64,000 bases of DNA from Micrococcales bacterium KH10 (GTDB lineage: Bacteria > Actinomycetota > Actinomycetes > Actinomycetales > Cellulomonadaceae). The DNA lies in assembly GCA_900188465.1 (NCBI GenBank), contig FZPE01000001.1:310001-374000 (forward strand), written 5' to 3'. This document shows, one piece after another, positions 52,987-62,945 of the stretch. Under the pieces are notes generated by a model. The model did no database searches and was not told where the DNA came from. It was given only the letters and a program-made list of their open reading frames with translations. The position numbers were made by a program, and so were the translations under genes. Position 1 is the stretch's first letter. Each line of letters opens with the position of its first letter.

Positions 52987-54267
52987 ATGCGCTCCCCCGC
53001 CGATCCACATAAGCCGAATCGGATTCATCCGATAGCGCTACGCGCCCGTGTCGCGCTCTTTGTCGGTTTCTTTGTCTTTGGCGTGAACGGATCCAGCTGG
53101 ATGGCCCGCATGCCCACCGTGCGCAGCACCTTCGATCTCAGCGAACCGCAACTCGGATTGCTGCTCACCACCATGGCGGTCGGCTCGCTGGTGTCGGTTG
53201 TCTTCAGCGGGACGATCGTGGCCATCCTGGGCACTCGCATCACCATGCGGTTAGCGGGCGTCTTGATCTTTGTCTCATTGATGACCATGGCAGCCGCGCT
53301 GATGCTAGACATGCTCGGTTTATTCATCAGCGCGTTGCTGATAGTCGGGGCCGCAGGCCCGCTCGTCAATATTCCGCTCAACGTGTCGGCGAGCGATGTC
53401 AGTCGTGCACTGGAACGCGAGATCATGCCGCACTTTCACGGCGCATTCTCAGCCGGAGCCGTCGCAGGTTCCGGACTTGCCGCTGGCGCCGCGCGCCTGA
53501 ACATCGAGTTGGCGCACCAGCTGCTCGTTGTCGGCGTCTTGGGGCCAGTCACGATGATTGTGATCGCTCGAACCGCTACAGCACTGTCCGATCAGGACGA
53601 GCTGCTACCCGACTCAGCGATACGGGCCGCATCCGCAGATACTCCGGAGCAGATAGACAAGCCAGCACGGCGTTCCAATCTTGAGGCCACTAAAAGCAGT
53701 TTTCAGGTATGGCGCGAGCCGCGCACACTGACCATAGGCCTCCTGCTGCTCTTTAGCTCCATGTCGGAGGGCACCGCCAACGCCTGGCTCGCCATCGTTG
53801 TTGTCGATGGCGTTGGAGCATCGGAGGCGACTGGGGCACTTGCCGTTTCCGTGTTCACCTCGGCCATGATGGTCGGCCGATTTGCCGGACCAGGAATCAT
53901 CAAACGTCTGGGACGGCCTCGCACCATGGTCGCAATCGCATCGATGTCAATATTCGGTCTTATTCTCATCATTGTCATAGCGCCGATCTGGGCGGTGATG
54001 GTTGGTGTTGTCGCCTGGGGATTGGGAGTGTCACTGTCTGGACCCGTTGCACTTGCCGCGGCCGCTGACCGCAAAAACGGTGCTGCCGCACGTGTCTCAG
54101 TCGTCACCTCATTTGGCTCGGCAGGACAACTCGTCACGCCACCGCTCCTGGGACGAGTGGCGGGTGCTGTCGGTCCGCGTGCGATGCTCTGGGTTGTCGT
54201 GGGCGCACTGTTGGCCACGATTGTGCTCTCACCGGCCGTCCGCCCTGAATCATCTGAGAAGAACTAG
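52987..54267 (+). CDS. MFS transporter (YbjJ-like)
   Basis: A 426-residue membrane protein with about 12 helices in two halves joined by a cytoplasmic linker (about residues 205-240). The opening FVFGVNGSSWMARMPTVRST and the following SEPQLGLLLTTMAVGSLVS are typical of the YbjJ group, whose substrate is not established. GAGGA lies five bases before the ATG. A LacI-like palindrome in its promoter hints at a sugar or related ligand. Confidence 0.85.
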   Translation: MRSPADPHKPNRIHPIALRARVALFVGFFVFGVNGSSWMARMPTVRSTFDLSEPQLGLLLTTMAVGSLVSVVFSGTIVAILGTRITMRLAGVLIFVSLMTMAAALMLDMLGLFISALLIVGAAGPLVNIPLNVSASDVSRALEREIMPHFHGAFSAGAVAGSGLAAGAARLNIELAHQLLVVGVLGPVTMIVIARTATALSDQDELLPDSAIRAASADTPEQIDKPARRSNLEATKSSFQVWREPRTLTIGLLLLFSSMSEGTANAWLAIVVVDGVGASEATGALAVSVFTSAMMVGRFAGPGIIKRLGRPRTMVAIASMSIFGLILIIVIAPIWAVMVGVVAWGLGVSLSGPVALAAAADRKNGAAARVSVVTSFGSAGQLVTPPLLGRVAGAVGPRAMLWVVVGALLATIVLSPAVRPESSEKN

Positions 54268-54275
54268 CAAGTGCT

Positions 54276-57200
54276 TCAGCCAGATATCGGCTCGACCTGC
54301 GGTTCAATCTCGTAAAAGACTCGCTCCACGACCTGACGAGCACGCCGCGCTGTGCGAATGTAGTGGTCTTCTAGCTCATTGCCATTGCCTGCGAACCCGA
54401 TGGTCTGTGCCAACCCGGTCAGGTCACGACGATCTATCGGCAAAATATCGATGCTCTGTCCAGTGGTGCGCCCTGACCACAGCACGACTCCAGCGCGAAG
54501 CCGCGACGCCAACAACCACGAATCCGCCAACAGTTCAGCATCGTCTGAATCGATCAGGCCGATATCCGTCGCAGCAGTCAGCGCTTCCAGCGTGGCCGTG
54601 GTTCGCAGACCTTCGCACCGTCCCGCATGCTGCAACTGCAGCAATTGCACGGTCCATTCAACATCGGCGATTGCCCCCGGACCCAGCTTCAGATGTCGCG
54701 CTGGGGTGACACCGCGCGGCAAGCGTTCCGACTCCACGCGCGCCTTGATACGGCGGACTTCTCGAATCATGGTTTGTTCAATGCCATCAGCCGGGTAACG
54801 CAGTCCAGCGATGAGTTTCACAAAGCGTTCGCCCAACTCGTCATCGCCGGCTACTGGACGAGCTCGAAGCAGGGCCTGGCGCTCCCAACCATCCACCCAG
54901 CGCTGGTAGTACTCGCTGAACGACGCGAAAGAGCGCGTCAACGGCCCGTTACGGCCTTCTGGACGCAGATCCGCATCGACCTGCAGCGCAGGTTCACGGT
55001 CGGTTCTTGCCAGAATCGTTTGGAGTCGTTGGGCGACAGTGGTGGCGAACTTCTGCGCATCCGCGTCGCCGGCACCATGGTCAGGCTCGTATACGTACAT
55101 CACGTCGGCATCGGAGCCGTAGCCCATTTCGCGGCCGCCAAGCCGCCCCATGGCGATCACCGCAACCCGGGCTGGCAACTGCTCGAAATCGATCTCTTGG
55201 CTCGCAGCGACCGAACGCAACGCGATGCCCAGAGCACCCGACAACGTGACATCAGTGACAGTCGCGATGGCCCGCTGCACTGCGACCGGGTCGATGATCT
55301 CAAGCAGTTCTCCAGTGGCTGTTCGCGTCAATTCGCGGCGGCGGATCGCGCGTAGCGCCAAGGTGGCAGTCTGCTCGTCCTCGGCACGAGTCAGCACCGC
55401 GCGAACCTCATCGCGCAGACGATCCCGAGACAACGGCACCAGCGCATCGTCATCGCCTAGCCAATGCACCGACTCAGAGGACCGTGCCAACTGATCAGCC
55501 ATGTACTGCGAGTTCGACAGCACTTTTGCCAGTCGCACGGCCGCTGACGTCGAGTCACGGAGCAGCTTGAGATACCAGTGCGCCGCACCCAACTCGTCCG
55601 ACAACTTGCGGAATGCAAGCAAGCCGCGGTCAGGATTGGCACCCTCAGCAAACCACCCCAACATCACCGGGAGCAGCTGCCGTTGAATCGCGGCACGTCG
55701 GCTCAATCCCTCAGTGAGCGCCTCAATATGGCGCAGCGCACCAGCCGGGTCACGGTATCCGATCGCACCAAGACGTTCGCGTGCGGCATCGGGGGCCAAC
55801 GCCACTTCGTCAGTCGACAGTTGAGCCACGGCGGGCAACAGCGGGCGATAGAACAGTTCCTCGTGCAACGAACGCACATCTCGTCGTGTCGTTTTCCAGC
55901 GTTGCTGCAGCCCGGTCACACCTTCGGTACGCATCCCTGCTGCTCGGGCGAGTTTACGCAATTCCAAGGGTGCCGTAGGCATCAGGTGGGTACGGCGCAG
56001 ACGAGACAATTGAATACGGTGCTCCAGCACCCGCAAGAAGCGATAGCACACCGAAAGTTGGCTGGCATCGGCCCGGCCCACGTATCCTCCGGCGGCCAGA
56101 GCCGCCAGGGCCGTCAGCGTGTTTCCAGAGCGGATCGCCTCGTCCGAACGACCGTGGACCAACTGCAAGAGCTGCACCGTAAACTCGACATCGCGTAGTC
56201 CGCCTTTGCCGAGTTTGATCTGCCGATCCACCTCCGCGGCTGGCACATGGTCTTCGACCCGGCGGCGCATGGCGCGAGAATCCTCGACGAAGTTGTCGCG
56301 GCGCACGGCCTGCCACACCAGGGGTTCGATCGCCTTGCGATAGGCGCGACCGAGTTCTTCATCGCCGGCTACCGGACGAGCTTTAAGCAGCGCCTGAAAC
56401 TCCCAGGTCTTTGCCCAACGCTCGTAATAGGCCAGGTGGGAGGCCAACGTGCGAACCAACTGTCCTTGTTTGCCCTCGGGGCGCAGCGCCGCATCCACCG
56501 GCCACAGCGGTGGCTCCCCCGCAGCTCCCTGGCAGGCGTGGGCAAGCCCTGTGGCAAGTTTCGTACCAACCTCAAGCGCTTCTTCCTCGGAAGCGCCCTC
56601 GGATGGTTCAACCACATAGACCACATCGACGTCGGAGACGTAATTGAGTTCGCGACCGCCGGTCTTGCCCATACCGATCACGGCGATTCGTGCTTGTTTC
56701 CCATGATCGGGCAGGCTGGCACGCGATATCGCCAAACCTGTTTCGAGTGCAGCCGCAGCCAAATCCGCCAGGGCTGCGGCAACGGCAGGCAGCAGCGATA
56801 AGGGTTCTGGCGAGGTGAGGTCCGCAGCCGCGATGCGAGTCAAACGTTGTCGGTAGGCTCGGCGCATCGCATCGATGCCTTCATCGCCGGCGATCGTCGC
56901 GACGGGAACTTCGTCATCGGGATTCGCCCCTACAGCATGCAACAGCTCTGCGCGCACGTCACGCACGTCTGCGCCGATGGCGAGTTTCTCGTCTGAGAAC
57001 AGCGTCAGCATCGCCTTGGGGTGGCGGACGATCTCATCAGCCAACGGTCCCGATCCACCAGCGATCGCGATGAACCGTCGTAGTCCCTCGGGGTGGGAGA
57101 CAAGCGATTGCCAAGTGCCGCGCAGTTCATTGTCAGAGCCGATCGACTCGGCCAATCGAACCAGAGTGAGCAGCGCATCGTCAGGGCTGGCGGCGTCAGC

Positions 57201-57347
57201 AAAGACGTCCGCCCAGGACGGCAACTCGTCCCCTGGACGACGAAGAAGCGACTGGAGCGCGTCGTCATGCCACAACATGGTGGCGCGCCCGGCATCATCG
57301 AAACCTAGTCTGCTGAACCTGCCGTTGAGCGTAACCGTGCGGGCCAT
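54276..57347 (-). CDS. glnE: Glutamine synthetase adenylyltransferase/adenylyl-removing enzyme
   Basis: A 1023-residue two-domain enzyme that attaches AMP to and removes it from glutamine synthetase. The two nucleotidyltransferase motifs are GMGKTGGRELNYVSDVDVVY in the N-terminal (deadenylylating) half and MGRLGGREMGYGSDADVMYV in the C-terminal (adenylylating) half, with helical regions between and after them. Its target is expected to be GlnA, 5 kb away, which keeps the modifiable tyrosine. It lies four bases after glnA2 on the same strand, the usual actinobacterial pairing. Confidence 0.97.
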   Translation of the reverse strand: MARTVTLNGRFSRLGFDDAGRATMLWHDDALQSLLRRPGDELPSWADVFADAASPDDALLTLVRLAESIGSDNELRGTWQSLVSHPEGLRRFIAIAGGSGPLADEIVRHPKAMLTLFSDEKLAIGADVRDVRAELLHAVGANPDDEVPVATIAGDEGIDAMRRAYRQRLTRIAAADLTSPEPLSLLPAVAAALADLAAAALETGLAISRASLPDHGKQARIAVIGMGKTGGRELNYVSDVDVVYVVEPSEGASEEEALEVGTKLATGLAHACQGAAGEPPLWPVDAALRPEGKQGQLVRTLASHLAYYERWAKTWEFQALLKARPVAGDEELGRAYRKAIEPLVWQAVRRDNFVEDSRAMRRRVEDHVPAAEVDRQIKLGKGGLRDVEFTVQLLQLVHGRSDEAIRSGNTLTALAALAAGGYVGRADASQLSVCYRFLRVLEHRIQLSRLRRTHLMPTAPLELRKLARAAGMRTEGVTGLQQRWKTTRRDVRSLHEELFYRPLLPAVAQLSTDEVALAPDAARERLGAIGYRDPAGALRHIEALTEGLSRRAAIQRQLLPVMLGWFAEGANPDRGLLAFRKLSDELGAAHWYLKLLRDSTSAAVRLAKVLSNSQYMADQLARSSESVHWLGDDDALVPLSRDRLRDEVRAVLTRAEDEQTATLALRAIRRRELTRTATGELLEIIDPVAVQRAIATVTDVTLSGALGIALRSVAASQEIDFEQLPARVAVIAMGRLGGREMGYGSDADVMYVYEPDHGAGDADAQKFATTVAQRLQTILARTDREPALQVDADLRPEGRNGPLTRSFASFSEYYQRWVDGWERQALLRARPVAGDDELGERFVKLIAGLRYPADGIEQTMIREVRRIKARVESERLPRGVTPARHLKLGPGAIADVEWTVQLLQLQHAGRCEGLRTTATLEALTAATDIGLIDSDDAELLADSWLLASRLRAGVVLWSGRTTGQSIDILPIDRRDLTGLAQTIGFAGNGNELEDHYIRTARRARQVVERVFYEIEPQVEPISG

Positions 57348-57350
57348 CGA

Positions 57351-58688
57351 CTACAGAACCGTCAGCAGCCGCTTGAGTTCGAACGGCGTGACTTGCTGCC
57401 GGTACTCGGTCCATTCGTGGTGTTTGTTCCGCAGGAAGTATTCGAAGACGTGTTCACCAAGAGTTTCAGCGACGAGTTCCGAGTTCTCCATGATGTGCAG
57501 TGCCGATCCAAGCGACTGCGGCAGTGGTTTGAATCCAAGGGCGCTGCGTTCCGCGTCGGTCAACTCCGCCACATCGTCCTCAGTTGGATCGACGAGGTCG
57601 TATTCCTCTTCGATGCCCTTGAGCCCGGCAGCCAAAATCAGCGCGAACGCCAGGTAGGGATTGGTGGCCGAGTCGATGGCACGGTATTCAATACGCGACG
57701 AGTTGCCCTTACCCGGTTTATACATCGGAACTCGTACCAGCGCGGAGCGGTTGTTGTGGCCCCAGGAAACATAGCTGGGCGCTTCAGCGCCTCCCCAAAG
57801 GCGTTTGTAGGAATTGACGTACTGGTTGGTTACCGCTGTGATCTCTGCGGCGTGGTACAGCAATCCGGAAATGAAATGGCGGGCAGTGCGTGAAAGCTCG
57901 TAGCGTGCACCCGGTTCGTGGAACGCGTTGCGGTCACCTTCGAAAAGTGAGAGGTGCGTGTGCATGCCAGAGCCGGGGTGCTCGGCGAGTGGCTTGGGCA
58001 TGAACGAGGCGTAGAGTCCTTGTTCGAGAGCGACCTCTTTGATGACAGTGCGGAACGTCATAAGGTTGTCAGCGGTGGTCAACGCGTCCGCGTATCGTAG
58101 GTCGATCTCGTTCTGGCCCGGACCAGCCTCGTGGTGGGAGAACTCCACTGAAATGCCCATGGATTCGAGCATGGTGATCGCTGCACGTCTGAAGTCGTGT
58201 CCGGCGGCGCGCGCTACATGGTCGAAGTATCCGCCATTGTCCACCGGGATCAGTGGTTTGTCAGGGGAGACAGGCTGCTCGAACAGATAGAACTCGACTT
58301 CGGGGTGCGTGTAGAACGTGAAGCCCTTTTCGGCCGCTTTGGCCAAGGTTCGTTTGAGCACGTTGCGCGAATCTGCCAATGAGGGTTCGCCATCAGGGGT
58401 GAGGATGTCGCAGAACATCCTGGCAGCACCTTGAACCTCGCCGCGCCACGGCAACATCTGAAAGGTCGTCGGATCGGGGCGGGCGATCATGTCAGCCTCG
58501 TAAACCCGGGTCAGACCTTCGATAGCGGATCCGTCGAAACCGATTCCCTCTGAGAACGCTGATTCGAGCTCAGCGGGGGCGATTGCGACTGACTTGAGCG
58601 TTCCTAGTACGTCGGCGAACCACAACCGAATAAACCGAACGTCACGTTCCTCGATGGTGCGAAGTACAAACTCCTGCTGCCTGTCCAT
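57351..58688 (-). CDS. glnA2: Glutamine synthetase GlnA2-type (not adenylylated)
   Basis: A 445-residue glutamine synthetase-family enzyme. It has FTFYTHPEVEFYLFEQ, the HHEAGPGQNEIDLRY block, HPGSGMHTHLSLFEG and the nucleotide and ammonium loops, and lacks the tyrosine-containing Asp-Leu-Tyr segment, reading LVDPTEDDVAELTDAE instead. It is shorter than GlnA by the usual 25-30 residues and resembles mycobacterial GlnA2. Relatives of this type include gamma-glutamylpolyamine synthetases, so the substrate need not be ammonia. It is followed directly by glnE. Confidence 0.92.
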   Translation of the reverse strand: MDRQQEFVLRTIEERDVRFIRLWFADVLGTLKSVAIAPAELESAFSEGIGFDGSAIEGLTRVYEADMIARPDPTTFQMLPWRGEVQGAARMFCDILTPDGEPSLADSRNVLKRTLAKAAEKGFTFYTHPEVEFYLFEQPVSPDKPLIPVDNGGYFDHVARAAGHDFRRAAITMLESMGISVEFSHHEAGPGQNEIDLRYADALTTADNLMTFRTVIKEVALEQGLYASFMPKPLAEHPGSGMHTHLSLFEGDRNAFHEPGARYELSRTARHFISGLLYHAAEITAVTNQYVNSYKRLWGGAEAPSYVSWGHNNRSALVRVPMYKPGKGNSSRIEYRAIDSATNPYLAFALILAAGLKGIEEEYDLVDPTEDDVAELTDAERSALGFKPLPQSLGSALHIMENSELVAETLGEHVFEYFLRNKHHEWTEYRQQVTPFELKRLLTVL

Positions 58689-58889
58689 GTTCCTATCCTG
58701 CCCGATGTTCTGGCCTGTGGTGAACGCGCACGCCCGAATTTCTGTTAATGACTCGTAACAACTCTCGTATGCGACAGATCATTTCAGGTCTTGGACACCA
58801 ATGTCGGAGGGTCAATCTACGTTTGCAGTGTTCCCGCGAGCAGCCCGATTCGTCGTTATCGCTCGCACTCTTCGATTGATTGGACTCTC

Positions 58890-59975
58890 ATGAACAAACG
58901 TCACCCGAGTTGGTCTTGGATCGCGTTGATCCTTGGTGCGCTGTTTGCCTCGGCCACACTTGCCACTGTTCCAGGCATGGCTTCCCCAACTGCTCCAGTG
59001 CTCACCGAGGCAGCAATAGCCGATTCACCCGCCCAGGCTAAGAAACCGAAAATCTCCAGACACCCTCAAGCCACTACAGTGCGAGCTGGCAAAAAGGCCC
59101 GTTTCAAAGTGGCGGTCAAAGGCAAGTCGCTGTCATATCAATGGCAGGTGCGCAAAGCCACTGGAAAATGGAAGAACGTCAAGGGCAAAGCAGGAAAGAA
59201 GAAGCAACTCGTCGTGCGCGCCACCCGCAAGGTCGACGGCAACCGGTATCGCCTAGTGGTGCGATCCGGCAAACTGCGTGCAACTTCACGGGCTGCGAAA
59301 CTCACTGTTCTTTCCAAGCCGCAGCTCTCGAGCCAACCTGCGGCATCCCGCGTAACGTCAGGTACCAAGGCGGTTTTCAGTGCCACTGCGACTGGCGGCG
59401 CACTGAAGTATCAGTGGCAGGTCAGCAGTGACGACCAAAAGACCTGGAGCCCGGTTCCGGGCGGTCGTAAAGCAACCCTGAGCATAAACACTCGCACCAG
59501 GGACTCAGGCAACTACTACCGAGTTCGTGTCACGAATCGTCTTGGTTCGGTGACAAGCAGAACAGCGCTGCTTTATGTGGACTCCACCCGCCAAGACCCT
59601 GCCCGCATCGGCGATGCGATTATGCTGAACGACTGGGGTGCCGGGTTTGTCGTTCAGATTGGTGACGTCTTGGAGACCGGCGATGGAGTTGTCATGGCGC
59701 AGGTCTCCGTCTGCTACTTCGGCGAAGGCTCCGCCAACGCGTGGTTTGACCTCGATGTCGAGTACCTCGGTAACGACAACGTGGTGTATGACAATGCTGG
59801 TATTTACCTGGACGGTGACATCTATGATGTACCCCGGCTCTATACGAACGGCTGTGCCGACTTCACGGCATTCGCGATTCTTCCGACTTCTGCCATTGCT
59901 GGCGGCACCTGGGTGATCACCGACAGGACCAGTTTCATTGACCGTCGGGTTGCATACGTGGCAGGACCATGGTGA
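58890..59975 (+). CDS. Secreted protein with two Ig-like domains
   Basis: A 361-residue protein with a signal peptide (WIALILGALFASATLATVPG), a very basic first Ig-like domain (SLSYQWQVRKATGKWKNVKG), a second Ig-like domain (ALKYQWQVSSDDQKTW, then DSGNYYRVRVTNRLGS), and a C-terminal beta-rich domain of about 110 residues with one cysteine pair (VSVCYFG and TNGCADF). The Tyr-Gln-Trp-Gln pattern is the usual mark of bacterial Ig_2-like repeats. It has no sortase or lipid anchor. The first domain is unusually rich in Lys and Arg. Its role is unknown; the C-terminal domain resembles DUF4352-type domains only loosely. ATG 58890 starts the signal peptide. Confidence 0.8.
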   Translation: MNKRHPSWSWIALILGALFASATLATVPGMASPTAPVLTEAAIADSPAQAKKPKISRHPQATTVRAGKKARFKVAVKGKSLSYQWQVRKATGKWKNVKGKAGKKKQLVVRATRKVDGNRYRLVVRSGKLRATSRAAKLTVLSKPQLSSQPAASRVTSGTKAVFSATATGGALKYQWQVSSDDQKTWSPVPGGRKATLSINTRTRDSGNYYRVRVTNRLGSVTSRTALLYVDSTRQDPARIGDAIMLNDWGAGFVVQIGDVLETGDGVVMAQVSVCYFGEGSANAWFDLDVEYLGNDNVVYDNAGIYLDGDIYDVPRLYTNGCADFTAFAILPTSAIAGGTWVITDRTSFIDRRVAYVAGPW

Positions 59976-60035
59976 TCGACACGGCAGGCAGTATTAAGGA
60001 TCTGCCGACATAGCGCTCACTATGCAGAACTAGAC

Positions 60036-60076
60036 GCAGTGAGGCAGCGGGACACCGTCTCGTTGCCTCACGCTGC
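60036..60076 (+). terminator. Hairpin downstream of the Ig-like gene
   Basis: GCAGTGAGGCA pairs with TGCCTCACGCTGC with one or two bulges around a GC-rich loop. It lies between the Ig-like gene and nadE. Confidence 0.7.
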
Positions 60077-60145
60077 CTGATTCGATTGACCATCGCCCAT
60101 ATCGACAGTGCAACGTGTCTGACCAAAGCGCATTAGGCTGGTGTT

Positions 60146-61813
60146 ATGCCCTCTTTGCGTATCGCACTGGCTCAAATCGACACCACGGTCGGTGACCTGA
60201 CCAATAATGCAGCTGCTATCCAACAGTGGTGCCGTCAAGCTGGCGACCTGGGCGCAGATGTCGCGGTCTTCCCCGAGATGGCACTGACTGGCTATCCCAT
60301 TGAGGACTTGGCACTGCGCCGATCATTTCAGCGCTCAGCCGCTATGGCAGCCGATGAACTCGCGCATTCGCTTGCGATCAATGGTTTAGGCGAGCTCGTC
60401 GTCATTGTTGGTTCGATCGGCCCCGCCGCCCCGAACGACACAAAGACACTGTCACGGCCATCGAATCGGGCACTGGTGTTGCACCAGGGACGAGTGATTG
60501 CGGCCTACGATAAACACCACCTGCCTAATTACGGTGTTTTCGATGAGTTCCGGATCTTTGCACCGGGGAGTACTCCAACCATTGTCGAGGTGCGGGAACG
60601 TCGTCTTGGCCTGGCAATCTGTGAAGACATCTGGCAAGACGGCGGCACCACTCAAGCACTCAGCACGGAAGCGATCGATGCGCTGGTCGTCCTCAACGGT
60701 TCGCCCTACGAGCAGGGCAAAGGCCATACTCGTACCGAACTGGTCCGTCAGCGGGCTCGGCAACTGAGCGCACCGGTGTGCTACGTGAATCTGGTCGGCG
60801 GCCAAGACGATTTGGTTTTCGACGGCGGCTCATTCGTAGTAGATGCCGCTGGTACTGAATTACTCCGCCTGCCCCAGTTCGTTGAAGGCCTTGATGTGGT
60901 TGATCTTCCCGAAGCCGGTTCACAGCCCAAACCCGGCCGCATTGCGCCGCCGCTGAGTACCGCCGAAGAGGTGTACCGTGCAGCGACACTTGGGCTGCAG
61001 GACTACGCCCGCAAGACCGGCTTCACATCGGTGGTGCTCGGACTGTCCGGTGGTATTGATTCAGCTTTGGTGGCCGCCATGGCCGCCGATGCGCTGGGCG
61101 GGGAAAATGTCGTCGGAGTATCGATGCCGTCGGACTATTCCTCACAGCATTCGAAGGATGACGCGGCGGATCTGGCAGCTCGCATCGACGCTGATTATCG
61201 AGTCGTCCCGATCGCGCCCATGGTGCAGTCCTTCCACGACCAACTCACTCTGGAGGGTGTGGCTGCGGAGAATCTTCAAGCCCGGGTACGAGGCATGGTC
61301 CTGATGTCTCTGTCGAACGCGGAGGGGCATCTGTGTCTGGCGACAGGGAACAAGTCCGAACTGGCCGCTGGCTACTCCACCATCTACGGTGACGCCGTTG
61401 GCGGCTACGCACCGCTGAAAGACATCGATAAGTCGCTGGTGTGGGAGTTGGCCCGGTGGCGCAACAATGATGCGATCGACCGAGGTCAGATTCCACCGAT
61501 CCCCGAGAACTCCATCACAAAACCGCCCTCGGCAGAATTGCGTCCCGGCCAAGTCGACCAAGACTCACTGCCGCCGTACCACGTTCTCGACGAGGTCCTC
61601 GGCGCATATATCGAACATGCGGAGGGTCGCGCCGAGCTTTTACAGCGTGGCTTTGACCCGGAAATCGTCGATAAGGTGGTCACGCTGGTCGACCGTGCCG
61701 AATGGAAACGACGCCAGTACCCGTTAGGTCCCAAAGTCACAGCACTGGCCTTTGGTCGAGACCGCCGGCTTCCTATCACCTCAAGGTGGCGCGAACCAAG
61801 GAGCATGACATGA
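60146..61813 (+). CDS. nadE: Glutamine-dependent NAD+ synthetase
   Basis: A 555-residue two-domain enzyme that performs the last step of NAD synthesis. The N-terminal nitrilase-type glutaminase has its Glu (FPEMALTGYP), Lys (YDKHHLPNYG) and Cys (LAICEDIWQDGG). The C-terminal synthetase has the ATP-binding LGLSGGIDSALVAAMAADAL. TAGGCT lies six bases before the ATG, suggesting a leaderless start. It overlaps panB by four bases. Confidence 0.97.
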   Translation: MPSLRIALAQIDTTVGDLTNNAAAIQQWCRQAGDLGADVAVFPEMALTGYPIEDLALRRSFQRSAAMAADELAHSLAINGLGELVVIVGSIGPAAPNDTKTLSRPSNRALVLHQGRVIAAYDKHHLPNYGVFDEFRIFAPGSTPTIVEVRERRLGLAICEDIWQDGGTTQALSTEAIDALVVLNGSPYEQGKGHTRTELVRQRARQLSAPVCYVNLVGGQDDLVFDGGSFVVDAAGTELLRLPQFVEGLDVVDLPEAGSQPKPGRIAPPLSTAEEVYRAATLGLQDYARKTGFTSVVLGLSGGIDSALVAAMAADALGGENVVGVSMPSDYSSQHSKDDAADLAARIDADYRVVPIAPMVQSFHDQLTLEGVAAENLQARVRGMVLMSLSNAEGHLCLATGNKSELAAGYSTIYGDAVGGYAPLKDIDKSLVWELARWRNNDAIDRGQIPPIPENSITKPPSAELRPGQVDQDSLPPYHVLDEVLGAYIEHAEGRAELLQRGFDPEIVDKVVTLVDRAEWKRRQYPLGPKVTALAFGRDRRLPITSRWREPRSMT

Positions 61814-62634
61814 ACACCAGCGAAACCGCATTACCGAAGAAATTCCGTGTCCATCACCTGGCTCAGGCCAAAGAGCAGGGTCGCAAACTGACCATGTTGA
61901 CCGCGTATGACTCGATCACAGCGCGGATCTTCGATGCCGCCGGTATCGACATGTTGCTGGTAGGCGACTCCATGGGCGACAACGTGCTGGGGCATCCCAA
62001 CACCATCCCGGTAACGCTGGACGAGATGATCCCGCTGGCACGCGCCGTGGCACGCAACGCACCCCACAGTCTCGTTGTTGTCGATCTGCCGTTCGGCAGC
62101 TATGAGGACACTGTCGAGCACGCCTTTGCCTCAGCTGTCCGGGTCCTCAAGGAAACAGGAGCACACGCCGTCAAGATCGAGGGCGGACAGCGCATCACTG
62201 ATCAAGTCAGGTTGCTGACTCAATCCGGTATCCCCGTGGTGGGGCACCTCGGCTTCACCCCCCAATCCGAAAATGTGTTCGGTGGTAAACGAGTCCAAGG
62301 ACGAGGCGAAGCAGCGGCAAACCAGTTACTCGATGATGCGACAGCGCTGCAAGAAGCTGGCGCGGTGGCAGTCGTACTCGAAATGGTGCCTGCTCCCCTG
62401 GCCGCTGCAGTGACCGAACAGTTGCGGATTCCCACCATCGGGATCGGAGCTGGCATCAATTGTGATGGTCAGGTACTGGTGTGGACAGATATGGCAGGGA
62501 TGGGCGACTGGTCGCCACGTTTCGCGCGGCGCTTCGCTGAGATCGGCGCGGCGCTTCAGGAGGCCGCACAAGACTACGCAACCGCCGTACGTGACGGTTC
62601 GTTCCCCGCCCCGGAGCACTCCTACGACGAATAG
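61810..62634 (+). CDS. panB: 3-methyl-2-oxobutanoate hydroxymethyltransferase (ketopantoate hydroxymethyltransferase)
   Basis: A 274-residue enzyme of pantothenate synthesis. It shows KLTMLTAYDSITARIFDAAG, the Mg-binding LLVGDSMGDNVLGH, GAHAVKIEGG, and HLGFTPQSENVFGG with IGIGAGINCDGQVLVWTDM. Its start overlaps the nadE stop (ATGA) and has AGGAG six bases upstream, so the two genes are translationally coupled although they serve different cofactors. Confidence 0.97.
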   Translation: MNTSETALPKKFRVHHLAQAKEQGRKLTMLTAYDSITARIFDAAGIDMLLVGDSMGDNVLGHPNTIPVTLDEMIPLARAVARNAPHSLVVVDLPFGSYEDTVEHAFASAVRVLKETGAHAVKIEGGQRITDQVRLLTQSGIPVVGHLGFTPQSENVFGGKRVQGRGEAAANQLLDDATALQEAGAVAVVLEMVPAPLAAAVTEQLRIPTIGIGAGINCDGQVLVWTDMAGMGDWSPRFARRFAEIGAALQEAAQDYATAVRDGSFPAPEHSYDE

Positions 62635-62637
62635 GTG

Positions 62638-62859
62638 TCAGCCTTTTGCGGGTTCGCCCCAGTCATCGTCATTCTCGTCGCCCCACCGCGCGTCGTCCTC
62701 GTCCCAGGCCTCGGTGCGTTTGCGGGCGATCTCAAATGCGTTGCGAGCTGCTTCCTCAGTCGGATAGGGACCCATCCGGTGCGTCCAGGACGATAACTGA
62801 CCGTGTTCGACCTGTCCGGTGAGGGTATTGAAGTAGTACTCATCCGTTACCGGGCACAT
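62638..62859 (-). CDS. Small conserved actinobacterial protein (SPOR-like)
   Basis: A 73-residue acidic protein: YYFNTLTGQVEHG, then HRMGPYPTEEAARNAFEIAR, a Trp and an acidic tail. A Gly-Pro-Tyr-x-Thr-x-x-x-Ala pattern of this kind is common in small actinobacterial proteins encoded next to map or panB, sometimes labelled SPOR domain. Function unknown. It is convergent with panB and divergent from map. Confidence 0.78.
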   Translation of the reverse strand: MCPVTDEYYFNTLTGQVEHGQLSSWTHRMGPYPTEEAARNAFEIARKRTEAWDEDDARWGDENDDDWGEPAKG

Positions 62860-62945
62860 AATCGCTCCTCATCCTCGTGGTCATCCCATTGTTTCATCAT
62901 GCGCCTATCCTTTGGCTAGCGGAAAAGCAACGTAAAATCACATCT

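Noticed and set aside
58689-58790. A possible GlnR box before glnA2 (GTTAC-n6-TTAAC on the minus strand)
   Set aside because: The second half-site does not fit GAAAC and there is no second pair; far weaker than the glnA site.
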